A stretch of 64,000 bases of DNA. It comes from JBBRHQ01 sp963738305 (GTDB lineage: Bacteria > Actinomycetota > Thermoleophilia > Solirubrobacterales > 70-9). The DNA lies in the NCBI GenBank assembly GCA_963738305.1, contig CAVTVU010000005.1, positions 62,001 to 126,000 on the forward strand, in the 5' to 3' direction. Each line of letters opens with the position of its first letter. Positions within the stretch are counted from its first letter, which is position 1. This document shows positions 27,599 through 36,331 of the stretch, piece after piece. Below the pieces are notes generated by a model, which was given only the letters and a program-made list of their open reading frames with translations, had not been told where the DNA came from and searched no databases. Made by a program: the position numbers and the translations under genes.

Positions 27599-28523
27599 GT
27601 GAGAGAGACGCGGCGATGGGGCTCCAGACGTGGTTGGCGGATCGGGAGGCCGGCGTTGCTTGCCCTGTTGGCCGGCGGCCTGCTGGCGGCCGGCGCCGAG
27701 CCGGGCGCCGCAGCCACGGTCAATGTTCGGCTCAACGCCCGCCCGGCGACAGGTCAAGGTCGCCCCCGGCGTGAAGATGCATGCCTGGACCTTCAACGGC
27801 ACCGTGCCAGGCCCGGTGATCCGGGTCAGGGAGGGCGACACGGTCGAGGTCACCCTGCACAACGCGCACAAGCGCCATGGGCGCACCCCCGGGATGTTCC
27901 ACTCGGTGGACTTCCACGCCGCCCAGATCGCCCCCAACGTCGGCTTCGCGGACGTGGCACCTGGCAGGACGAAGACCTTCTCCTTCGTCGCCAGCCGTCC
28001 CGGCGTCTACATGTACCACTGCGGCACGGCGCCCCTGCTCCAGCACATCGGCATGGGCATGTACGGGATGATCATCGTCGATCCGCTCGCGGCCAGGCCG
28101 CCGGCAAAGGAGATCACCCTGGTCCAGAGCGAGTTCTACGGCCGGGTCCGGGGCGGCTACCTGCAACCGTCGCTGCGAGCGATGCGAACCCAGAATCCGC
28201 GCTACGTGGCCTTCAATGGCATGGCCCAGCGCTACTTCAGGCACCCGATCTCGGTCCCGGTCGGGCAGCCGGTGCGGATCTATCTGGTCGATGCCGGTCC
28301 CACCCTGGACAGCGACTTCCACGTGGTCGGCACGATCTTCGACAGCTTCCAGCACGACGGCAACCCACTCGACGCCCTGCACGGCGTGTCGACCCAGCTC
28401 GTCCCGTCGGGAGGCGGCGGGGTGTTCGAGCTGACCTTCCCCGAGCCGGGCGCCTACCCGTTCGTCACCCACGCGGTGCGCTGGGCCGACGCCGGGGCGG
28501 TCGGGCGCTTCGTGGCCGGCTGA
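27599..28523 (+). CDS. nirK: Two-domain copper nitrite reductase-like protein (AniA/NirK type); one frameshift
   Basis: About 307 residues from GTG 27599 with a signal peptide (ALLALLAGGLLAAGAEPGAAA). One frameshift near 27748. NirK reduces nitrite to nitric oxide. The pattern matches the AniA class: MFHSVDFHAAQ (type 1 His, active-site Asp, type 2 His), YMYHCGTAPLLQHIGMGMYG (type 2 His, type 1 Cys, His and Met with C-x7-H-x4-M spacing), DSDFHVVGTIFD (second active-site His) and YPFVTHAVRWADAGA (type 2 His from the neighbouring subunit). All copper ligands appear present, which favours a real nitrite reductase over a general two-domain oxidase. A hemerythrin gene follows. Confidence 0.75.
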
Positions 28524-28554
28524 GCGCGGACCTCCCCGCGGATAGGCTGGGCGC

Positions 28555-28986
28555 GTGAAGCGCACCGAGGCATTGCGGCCGCTCTCGCGCGATCACCACG
28601 CGGCCCTGGTCGCGGCGAAGGCCCTGCGCGAGGCCGAGGACCCCGAGCTGGCGCGCCGGGCCTTCCTCGAGTTCTGGCACGAGCACGGCAGCCATCACTT
28701 CCGGGTCGAGGAGGAGGTCTTGCTGCCCGGCTGGGCGCTCCATGCCGAGGTCGACCGCCCCGCCATGGCGCGGATGCTGGAGGACCACCTGGAGATCCGC
28801 CGCGAGGCGCTGCGCCTGGAGGCCGGGACGGTGCCGGTCGAGGAGCTGCGGGAACTGGGGGCGCGCCTGGACGCGCACGTCCGCTTCGAGGAGCGCGACC
28901 TGTTCGTGTCGATCGAGGAATCGCTCGACCCCGCGGCCCTCGACCGGCTCGCGGGGGCGATCGAGGAGGCCGAACGAGCGGGCTGA
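28555..28986 (+). CDS. Hemerythrin HHE-domain protein
   Basis: 143-residue, all-helical di-iron protein from GTG 28555. It has the hemerythrin ligand pattern: LSRDHHAALVAAKAL, FWHEHGSHHFRVEEEVLLPG (His and Glu), MLEDHLEIRREAL and DAHVRFEERDLFVSIEE (H-x4-E). Such proteins bind O2 or NO, or protect and repair iron centres. It lies 31 nt after the nitrite-reductase-like gene on the same strand, so a role with nitric oxide is plausible but not proven. Confidence 0.9.
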   Translation: MKRTEALRPLSRDHHAALVAAKALREAEDPELARRAFLEFWHEHGSHHFRVEEEVLLPGWALHAEVDRPAMARMLEDHLEIRREALRLEAGTVPVEELRELGARLDAHVRFEERDLFVSIEESLDPAALDRLAGAIEEAERAG

Positions 28987-29069
28987 GCGCCGCCCGAACT
29001 TCACATTTCGTCCGCATAGCGGCCCCAGAGTGCGGCTCGGCGAACGGCTGGCGGTAGGGTCCGGCCCCG

Positions 29070-29846
29070 ATGGACGGGATCCGTGTGGAGCGGCGCGGCG
29101 CGACGATGGAGTTGACCATCGACCGCCCAAAGGCGAACGCGATCGACTCGGCGACCAGCAAGGCGATGGGCGAGGCCTTCGCCGAGCTGCGCGACGACCC
29201 GGAGCTGCGGGTCGCGATCGTCACTGGGGCGGGCGAGCGTTTCTTCTCCGCCGGCTGGGACCTGAAGGCCTACGCGGCGGGCGACCCGGACGACTTCGGC
29301 TCCGGAGGGCTGGCGGGGCTGACCGAGCTGTTCGACCTGGACAAGCCGGTGATCGCCGCGGTCAACGGCTACGCGGCTGGAGGCGGCTTCGAGCTGGTCC
29401 TCGCGTGCGACATCGTCGTCGCGGTCCCCGACGCCTGCTTCTCGCTGCCCGAGGTGAAGCTCGGCTTCATCCCCGACTCCGGCGGGGTCTTCCGCCTGCC
29501 GCGGCGGATGCCCCACCCGTTGGCGATGGAGATGCTGCTGACGGGCGAGCCGATCGACGCTGCTGAGGCGGAGCGCTGGGGCCTGGTCAACCGGGTCGCC
29601 GACGGGCCGGAGCTGCTCGGCGCCGCGCGGGAGATCGCGGCGAAGATCGAGGCGGCCGCGCCGCTCGCCACCCGGGCCGTCAAGGCGACCCTGGCGGCGA
29701 GCGAGGGACTGACGGTCGAGGAGGGGTTCGCGGCGCTGCGGGACGGCAGCATCCCGGCCTATGACCGAGCCATGGCCTCCGCCGACGCGAAGGAGGGCCC
29801 GTGGGCCTTCGCCGAGGGCCGCGAGCCCGTCTGGCGAAACGAATGA
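29070..29846 (+). CDS. Enoyl-CoA hydratase/isomerase family protein
   Basis: 258-residue crotonase-fold enzyme (CaiD-like). Oxyanion loops: ERFFSAGWDLKAYAAG and GYAAGGGFELVLACDIVVA; active-site acids in FELVLACD and the SLPEVKLGFIPDSGG block (conserved Glu). The C-terminus GRPEPVW-type ending is seen as FAEGREPVWRNE, typical of carnitinyl-CoA/short-chain hydratases. It overlaps the following SDR gene by 4 nt, so the pair may act in one acyl-CoA pathway. Exact substrate unknown. Confidence 0.9.
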   Translation: MDGIRVERRGATMELTIDRPKANAIDSATSKAMGEAFAELRDDPELRVAIVTGAGERFFSAGWDLKAYAAGDPDDFGSGGLAGLTELFDLDKPVIAAVNGYAAGGGFELVLACDIVVAVPDACFSLPEVKLGFIPDSGGVFRLPRRMPHPLAMEMLLTGEPIDAAEAERWGLVNRVADGPELLGAAREIAAKIEAAAPLATRAVKATLAASEGLTVEEGFAALRDGSIPAYDRAMASADAKEGPWAFAEGREPVWRNE

Positions 29847-30667
29847 CCGGCGCCCTCGCGCCTGACGCCAACCGGGACAGGGTCGCTCTGGTCACCGGTG
29901 GCGGCACCGGGATCGGCCGAGCGACGGCGCGCGCATTCGCCGCATCCGGAGCCAGGGTCGCGATCTGCGGCCGCCGAGCCGAGCCGCTCGAGGCGGTGCG
30001 CGAGGAGCTGGAGCGCCGCGGCGCGGAATGCCTCGCCTTCCCGTGCGACCTGCGCGAGGCCGACCAGGTGAGCGCCCTGCTCGACGCGACCCTGGAGCGC
30101 TTCGGAGCCGTCGACGTGCTCGTCAACAACGCCGGTGGCCAGTTCACCGCGCCGGCCGAGGAGGTGAGCGCGAAGGGGCTGCGGGCGATCGGCCGGCTCA
30201 ACCTTGACGCCGTCTGGGAGCTGACCCGCGAGGTCGCCAACCGCTCGATGATCCCGGGGTCGGGCGGGCTGATCGTCTTCCTCGGCTTCTCGCCGCGGCG
30301 GGGGATCCCCGGGTTCGCCCACGCGGCCGCGATCCGGGCCGGGATCGAGAACCTCGCGGCGGGGCTGGCGCTGGAATGGAGCCGGCATCGGGTGCGCGCG
30401 GTCTGCGTCGTCCCCGGCAACATCGAGACAGAGGGCCTCGCCGCCTACGGCACCGAGGCGCTGGAGGCCTCGCGCCGGCAGGTGCCGCTGGGCAGGCTGG
30501 GCCGCCCGGAGGAGGTGGGGGAGACCATCGCCTTCCTGGCGACCGAGAGCGGTGCCTACGTCAACGGCACCAGCGTCGTCGTCGACGGCGGCCTCGACGC
30601 CTGGGGCCAGGCCGAGCTCCCACCGTCCCCGGCCGAACGCAACGCTTCCTCTGATAGTCCGCGCTGA
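29843..30667 (+). CDS. SDR-family oxidoreductase, dienoyl-CoA-reductase-like, lacking the usual catalytic Tyr
   Basis: About 274 residues from ATG 29843. Rossmann motif VALVTGGGTGIGRATA, NNAGG motif in DVLVNNAGGQFTAPA, late VPGNIETEG and ETIAFLATESGAYVNGTSVVVDGG show a classical SDR fold. Where a Ser-Tyr-x-x-x-Lys triad is expected the sequence reads FSPRRGIPGFAHAAAIRAGIENL, with no Tyr-x-x-x-Lys. 2,4-dienoyl-CoA-reductase-like SDRs show the same G-F-x-H-x-A-A-x-R-A-G pattern. Translationally coupled to the enoyl-CoA hydratase, which fits fatty acyl-CoA metabolism. Its last 12 codons overlap the 49-bp repeat copy 3. Confidence 0.85.
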   Translation: MTGALAPDANRDRVALVTGGGTGIGRATARAFAASGARVAICGRRAEPLEAVREELERRGAECLAFPCDLREADQVSALLDATLERFGAVDVLVNNAGGQFTAPAEEVSAKGLRAIGRLNLDAVWELTREVANRSMIPGSGGLIVFLGFSPRRGIPGFAHAAAIRAGIENLAAGLALEWSRHRVRAVCVVPGNIETEGLAAYGTEALEASRRQVPLGRLGRPEEVGETIAFLATESGAYVNGTSVVVDGGLDAWGQAELPPSPAERNASSDSPR

Positions 30668-30680
30668 TCATGCGTTCGGC
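30632..30680. repeat. 49-bp inverted-end intergenic repeat, copy 3 (diverged core)
   Basis: GCCGAACGCAA at the left; the right end reads CATGCGTTCGGC, so 9 of 11 terminal bases pair directly. Length is exactly 49 bp, as in the other copies, but the 27-bp core differs. It overlaps the last codons and stop of the SDR gene and lies just upstream of the flavin reductase. Confidence 0.6.
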
Positions 30681-30712
30681 CCCGTCGCAGTGTGGGCCGG
30701 GATAATGGGAAC

Positions 30713-31315
30713 GTGAGTGAGCGACCTCACGAGTTCGACCTGACGCTCGCCGAGGCGGGGGCGTGGGTGGGCAGCGGGCCGGAGGGGATCGGCGAGGCCC
30801 CGGTCGTCGTGCCCGATCCGGATCTAATCGAGATCGAGGGCGACGACCCCGCCGTGGCGCTGCGCCGCACCCTAGGCATGTTCGCGACCGGAGTCACCGT
30901 GATCACAACCCGCGCGGGCGACCAGATCCATGGGATGACCGCCAACGCCTTCATGTCCGTCTCGATGGAGCCGCCGCTGGTCCTGATCTCGATCGACCGC
31001 CGGACCAAGATGTGCAACCTGCTGCATGAGGGCCACAACTTCGCGGTAAACGTTCTCGCCGCCGACCAGAACTCGCTCTCTGACCGCTTCGCGGGAAGGG
31101 TCGCCGAGGGGGCGCCGGAGCCGAGCTTCGAAATCGTCCACGAGACGCCGCTGGTCGACGGCTCGGCGGCCCGGTTCGTCGCCAAGGTCGTCCGCTCCTA
31201 TTGGGGAGGAGATCATTCGCTGTTCCTCGGCCGGGTCGAGTACGCGAGCCACGACGAGGGCGCCCGGCCGCTGCTCTTTCATGGCGGCCGCTACCGCGAC
31301 CTCACCGATAGTTAG
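30713..31315 (+). CDS. Flavin reductase-like FMN-binding protein
   Basis: About 200 residues; GTG 30713 (VSERPHEFDLTLAEAG) is the preferred start. After a 45-residue lead comes the flavin-reductase domain: LRRTLGMFATGVTVITTRAGDQIHGMTANAFMSVS, EPPLVLISIDRRTKM, GHNFAVNVLAADQNSLSDRFAG and LFLGRVEYAS near the end. Such proteins bind FMN and supply reduced flavin to a partner monooxygenase. No monooxygenase is adjacent, so the partner is unknown. Confidence 0.88.
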   Translation: MSERPHEFDLTLAEAGAWVGSGPEGIGEAPVVVPDPDLIEIEGDDPAVALRRTLGMFATGVTVITTRAGDQIHGMTANAFMSVSMEPPLVLISIDRRTKMCNLLHEGHNFAVNVLAADQNSLSDRFAGRVAEGAPEPSFEIVHETPLVDGSAARFVAKVVRSYWGGDHSLFLGRVEYASHDEGARPLLFHGGRYRDLTDS

Positions 31316-31351
31316 CCGGACTCCTTTCTCAGGTCATATCGTGTCGCCGAG

Positions 31352-31834
31352 ATGACCGAGGCGCCGCAGCAACGTCACTCGGTTCGAGTTCTGCTTCTTG
31401 ATGAAAACAACCGGGTACTGCTCTTCCGGGGTGAACAGCCGGGCAGTGGTCCGCCGTTCTGGTTTCCCACAGGTGGCGGCATCGAGGATGGCGAGGACGT
31501 CCGCAGGGCCGCCGTACGCGAGGTCGCTGAAGAGACGGGACTCCGCGAAGTGCCGCTCGGACCGGAGGTATGGCACCGGCGACATGTCTTCACGTGGCGC
31601 GGTGCCGAGTGGGACAAAAGGGAGCGATGGTTCCTGGCACGGGTGCGCCACTTCAAGCCCGACCGGTCGCGCTTGACCCGGACTGAGCGCGAGGACTTGA
31701 CCGCTTCACGGTGGTGGAGCCTCGACGAGTTGGAGGGGACCGATGACGAGCTGGTGCCGCGCGACCTCGCTACCCGCCTGCGCAGTCTGCTCGTACACGG
31801 TCCACCGCCGACGCCGATCGAAGTCGGCATCTGA
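31352..31834 (+). CDS. Nudix hydrolase
   Basis: 160 residues. The Nudix box is complete: GGGIEDGEDVRRAAVREVAEETGL (G-x5-E-x7-R-E-x-x-E-E-x-G pattern; I give it in two parts: GGGIEDGEDVRRAA, then VREVAEETGL). SVRVLLLDENNRVLLFRG precedes it and SRWWSLDELEGTDDELVP follows. Substrates of Nudix enzymes (nucleotide diphosphates, sugar nucleotides) cannot be predicted from the box alone. Base composition looks slightly less GC-rich than its neighbours. It converges on the DUF1989-GcvT gene with a 12-nt gap. Confidence 0.9.
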   Translation: MTEAPQQRHSVRVLLLDENNRVLLFRGEQPGSGPPFWFPTGGGIEDGEDVRRAAVREVAEETGLREVPLGPEVWHRRHVFTWRGAEWDKRERWFLARVRHFKPDRSRLTRTEREDLTASRWWSLDELEGTDDELVPRDLATRLRSLLVHGPPPTPIEVGI

Positions 31835-31846
31835 GGTCAGGCCAGC

Positions 31847-34184
31847 CTAGGAGCGGGGCCGCTCCTTCTTCGGGTCGTAGAAGGGGATCGGCACCACCGT
31901 CGCCGGAGATCCGCTTCTGCTGGCCGTCGAGCTTGCCGACCTCGACCTCGGTGCCGGGCTCGGCGTGCTGGACCGCGATCCGGCAGAGCGCGATGTTCTT
32001 GCGCAGCACCGGGCTGCGGGTTCCGCTCGTGATCACCCCACCGAGGCCCGGATTCCGGGAACGTGGACGCAGTCGCCGTGCGCGCCGGTCTCCTGGCCGG
32101 CCAGCTCGAGGCCGACCAGCTTGTGCTGGGGGTGGGCCTTACGCTCCTCGAGCGCTGCCTTCGCCGACGAAGTCGTCCTCGCTGTCCAACGCCACGGCGA
32201 AGCCGATCCCCGCCTCGAAGGGGTCGACCTGGTCGTCGAACTCGTAGCCGGCGAAGATCAGGCCGGACTCGATCCGCAGCATGTCGAGCGCCGAGAGGCC
32301 GAGCGGCTTCATTCCCTTTTCGCGCCCGACCTCCCAAACTGCGTCCCAGACGGCTGGCCCGTCGTCGGGGTGGCACCAGACCTCGTAGCCGAGCTCGCCG
32401 GTGTAACCGGTGCGCGAGACGACGATCGGGATCCCGTCGGGCCTCCCGATCCGCCCGATCAGCAGCCGGAACCAGCGCAGCTCCTCCAGCTCGGGCTGGG
32501 TCGGGCGGAGTCCAGACGATCTCGCGCAGGATCTCCCGGCTGTTCGGGCCCTGCACGGCGATGTTGTGGAGCTGGTCGGTCGAGGGCTTCACCCAGGCCC
32601 GCATCGACTCAGCCTCCGCCAGTTCGGTCAGGTGGACCCCGGTGTAGGGGTCGCCGACGACGAAGCGGAAGTTGTCGTCGCCCAGCCGGTAGACGGTGGC
32701 GTCGTCGAGCATCCCGCCGGTCTCGTTGCAGACCGCCGTGTAGGTGACCTGGCCGACCGAGAGCTTGCGGATGTCGCGGGTCACCGCCCGCTGCATCAGC
32801 ATCTCCGCGTCGGGCCCGAGCACCTCGAACTTGCGCAGCGGCGAGAGGTCCATGACGACGGCCGCCTCGCGGCAGGCCCAGTACTCGGCGATCGTGTCCT
32901 CGCCGTGGTAGCAGTCGGGCAGCCAGTAGCCGCGGTACTCGACCATGTCGCGGGTCAGCGCCGAGGTGCGAGGATGGAACGCGGTCTCCTGGGTCATCTG
33001 GGGTTCAGCCTCCGGGGTAACGCGGTGGGCGATCGCCAGCGAAAACCGGTTCTCGGGCCGGTAGACGCGGACGTGGACGTCGGTGATCTCCCAGCCGTTG
33101 GCGGGGTCGATGTCGTCGGGGCACGCCGAGGAGGCGCAGAGCAGGTCGTCGGCGGCCCGCAGCAGCACGAAGTCGCCGGGGCGCGACCACGGCTCGTCGA
33201 CGATGAAGGCGTTGGTCTCGTCGAAGCCGGTGTTGTAGAAGAAGTTGAGCGCCTCCCAGCCCTTGCGCGGCGCCACCCCGAAGGGCGTCACCTGGCCGTT
33301 GAAGTTCTGCGAGCAGTTGACGTGGCCCGGATAGCCGAGGTCCTCGTAGTACTTGGCCGTGCAGGCGAGCGCGAAGGTGTCGTGGCGCCCGACCGTGTCC
33401 TGGACGACCTCGACCAGCGGGTCCATGTCGACGTCGAAGCTCTTGCGGTAGAGCCCCGGCTGCGGATAGGCGGAGCCCATCAGGGTGCGGGTCGTGGTCG
33501 CGTCGAGGCCGCGCTCCACGCCCTCGCTCGAGCTTGCGCGCGGTTGAAGGCGAGGAAGTCCGAGCACTGCTTGCCCTCGACGTCGATGATCTGGATGTAC
33601 TCGCCGGCGGCCACCTCGTAGGCGGCCGCGGTGGCGCGGTCGATGCGGAAGTCGAGCCGCGGCTCGGCGAGGGGCGGCGGGTAGCTCGGCTCTCCTCGGC
33701 CGTCGCGGCGTCGCGCGGCGGACCTCGACCAGCAGCGGCGAGGCCGGCCAGGCCCCTCGACGACCCGGCCCCCGGGCGCGGCGACGATCGCGATCGCCTC
33801 GCGCTCCGCGGTGAACGTCTCGGACTCCCCGCGCGCCGAGTCGCGCCCGAATAGCCGCAGGGCATGGGCCTCGCCGGGGATCAGGCCCTCGGCGTGCAGC
33901 GCGCCGAGGAACCCGTCAGCCTCGCCGTCGGCGATCAGGCCGCGCAGGACGCTGCGCCTCGGCGTCGGCGCGGACCCCGATCGCGGCGCCGTCCTCGCCG
34001 CCCTCGGCGTCGAGGACGGTCAGCTCGGCGACCTGGCCGCCGTCGCGGTTGATCAGCGTCGAGCACGTCGCCGGGGTGCAGCCGCACCGCGGTCGCGGCG
34101 CCGGGCCGCACCCAGTGGGACTCGAGCGAGCGGTCGACCGGCCGCAGGCCGCGTTCCAGCAGGGCCGGTCGCGTCGGCGGCCAT
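31847..34184 (-). CDS. DUF1989-GcvT fusion (urea-carboxylase-associated domain plus folate aminomethyltransferase); many frameshifts
   Basis: About 775 residues from ATG 34184. The N-terminal half is DUF1989 (LHPGDVLTLINRDGGQ-like start, then TTTRTLMGSAYPQPGLYRKSF, LGYPGHVNCSQNFNGQ, APRKGWEALNFFYNTGFDE, SSACPDDIDPANGWEITDVHVRVY). The C-terminal half is a GcvT/aminomethyltransferase fold (VEYRGYWLPDCYHGEDTI, VMDLSPLRKFEVLGPDAE, GMLDDATVYRLGDDNFRFVV, NIAVQGPNSREILREI, then glycine cleavage-T C-terminal barrel). GcvT enzymes move one-carbon units from amines to tetrahydrofolate. Frameshifts cluster near 31900-32200, 32510 and 33530-34150. It lies 2 nt downstream of the acyl-CoA-dehydrogenase-like gene; they form an operon. 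Confidence 0.82.
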
Positions 34185-34186
34185 GC

Positions 34187-35589
34187 TCAGGCCTTCGCGG
34201 TCGAGGCCTCCGCCGCCTCGGCCTCCTCGACCAGCTTCGCCGCGAGCTCGCGCTTGGCCTCGGGGTCGAGCTTCTTGACCTCGTTCTCGACCACCCGGCG
34301 GTTGTAGTTCTGGTTCCAGTAGTCGAGGGCGTCGAAGCCGAGCAGCACCGCCTTGCCGACGAACTGGCGCAGCACCTCGTTGGTCGGCCCCATCACCCAG
34401 CCGGCCTTGGCGTCGCGGACGTAGCGCTCCAGCTCCATGTCGCGCTTGTAGCCCGACCCGCCGCAGGCGTGGAGCATCTTGTCGACCACGTGGGCGACGT
34501 TCTTGGCCGCCTCGAACTTGATCTGCCAGGCCCAGTGCAGGTAGTCGGCGCGGGCCGTCTCGCCGGGCGCGAGCACCTTGGTGTTGTCGTCGGTGGCCCG
34601 GTCCATCGCCTGGGCGACCGAGTAGACGAAGAGCCGGGCGGCGTTGGTGTCCATCACCGCCTCGCCGACGTAGTCCTGGATCGTCGGGTAGTCGGCGACC
34701 CGCATGCCGACGTCGACGTGGCGCTTGCGGGTCGTGTGGCGCTTGGCGATGTCGATCGCCCCGAGGGCGATCCCGTTCCAGACCGAGGAGGAGCCGACCA
34801 GGAACCAGGGGTCGACCGCCTCGTCGTTGGAGTTGGCGCCGTCGCCGAGCGGGCCCGACCACCTGCTCGGCCGGGACCTCGATCTCGTCGACCTCGATCG
34901 GCCCCGACTGGTTGCCGCGCAGCCCCAGCGCGTCCCAGAGCGAGGGCTGGGCCTTGACGTCGTCGCCGTCGATCACGAACACGGAGAGGTCGTCGTAGCC
35001 GGAGAAGTCGGGGCTGGTGGTCTGCACGACGTAGAAGTCGGCGAAGCCGCCCGAGGTCGTCCAGGAGGCCTTCTTGCGGACCTTGTAGCCGCCGTTGGAG
35101 CGCTCGGCGCCGGAGGAGACCGGGTACCAGAAGTGCGAGCCCGTCTCCGGGTCGGAGTAGGAGAGGGTGCCGATCCGGCACTCGCGAGTCGAGCGGGCGG
35201 ATGTAGCGGTCGACCAGCTCCTCGGTGGGGCGCAGCATGATCGTCGCCACCGCGCCGATGTGCATCACGTAGCACATCGCGGTCGAGGCGCAGCCGTAGC
35301 GCGCCAGGGTCTCGCAGACCATCGCGAAGCCGACGTGGTTCTCGCCCAGGCCGCCGTACTCCTCGGGCACGGTGAGGCTGAGGAAGCCGTGCTCGGCCAG
35401 CAGCTCGAAGTTGCGACGCGGGTAGAGCAGCTCGTCGTCGGAGCGCTTCGCGTTGGCGCGCATCTCGCTCTCGCAGAGGCCGATCAGCGTCTCGCGCAGC
35501 TCCCGCTGGCGATCGGTCAGGACCCAGTCGGGATCCCAGTCGTAGCCGAGCCCCCAGAACGGCTCCTCGCCCCACATCTTCTCCGCCAT
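34187..35589 (-). CDS. Acyl-CoA dehydrogenase-like flavoprotein; two to three frameshifts
   Basis: About 465 residues from ATG 35589 with a GAGGAGAGG ribosome site upstream. N-terminal helical domain: DWVLTDRQRELRETLIGL, HGFLSLTVPEEYGGLGENHVGFAMV, ASTAMCYVMHIGAVATIM. The middle barrel follows a frame change near 35190 (SYSDPETGSHFWYP, KVRKKASWTTSGGFADFYVVQT) and another near 34860. C-terminal: MLHACGGSGYKRDMELERYVRDAKAGWVMGPTNEVL with the usual G-G-x-G-Y motif. FAD-dependent alpha,beta-dehydrogenation is the family reaction, but its partner (a folate-linked DUF1989-GcvT fusion) suggests an amine-related substrate. Followed after 2 nt by that gene. Confidence 0.85.
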
Positions 35590-35699
35590 GCGATCCTCTC
35601 CTCGGTCCCGGGACAGATCGGTCCAGTCGGGATGTCTGGAGCCTGACATTCTGCCGCTCCGCAGCGCCGATCGCAAGCCGGGGAGCGGCCGCGCCGAGC

Positions 35700-36195
35700 T
35701 CAGGCCGTCCAGACCAGGCAAGCGGCGCTCGCGGCGGATCCGGCGCGGCGGCGCGGCGGAAACGCCGGAGGCCGATCCGCGCGCGGTCGGGGCCGAAGAC
35801 GAGCAGGCCGGCGCTCGCGGTCGCGGGCGACCTCGAGCAGCGCCTTGACCGGGCGCTTGCTGCTCACCCGCAGGTGCTCGGTGCGGATCCCGAGCGACGG
35901 CCGCCCGCTCGGCCGCGGCCCGGACCTCCTCCAGGTCCTCCTCATGGGGGAGGGTCGCCCCGCCGGGACCGACCAGCATCAGCGTGGAGGGGTAGTTGGG
36001 CAGGTGGACGGCGTTGGCGATGATCAGCGGCGAGCCGGCATCGAGCGCCGAGGCGACCGCCATCCGCTCGGCTTCGGGGTCGATGCGGCAGGAGAGCGTG
36101 CCGAGGACGACCGCCTTGCCGGCGGCGCGACGGGTCGGCTCGCGGACCGGGCCCGGCGTGAGCCGCTCTTCGACGACAGATCGGACACCTGCATC
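35700..36195 (-). CDS. Universal stress protein (UspA)-like; frameshifts, start uncertain
   Basis: About 150-165 residues. RRAAGKAVVLGTLSCRIDPEAERMAVASALDAGSPLIIANAVHLPN is the first UspA strand-helix; LEEVRAAAERA and, after a frameshift near 35905, IRTEHLRVSSKRPVKALLEVARD follow, with LVFGPDRARIGLRRFRRAARR... the final nucleotide-binding part read in a third frame and ACLVWTA at the stop. No start codon is in the right frame upstream; ATG about 36195 needs another one-base correction. Probably a small cytosolic stress protein that goes with the neighbouring permease or dehydrogenase genes. Confidence 0.6.
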
Positions 36196-36331
36196 GAGGA
36201 TACGCCCGGTGGAAGACCGGGCCGGCGGTTGTGCCGGGGCCGCGCAGCGATTATGCTCCGCCCGAAGAGGAGAGATCAGCCGCGCGGGTCTGCGCGTCCG
36301 GAGCCCGCCAGGCGGGAAGGAGACAGCGCCG

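Noticed and set aside
28524..28554. A terminator between the nitrite reductase and hemerythrin genes
   Set aside because: Only 31 nt with no convincing hairpin; the genes may be cotranscribed.
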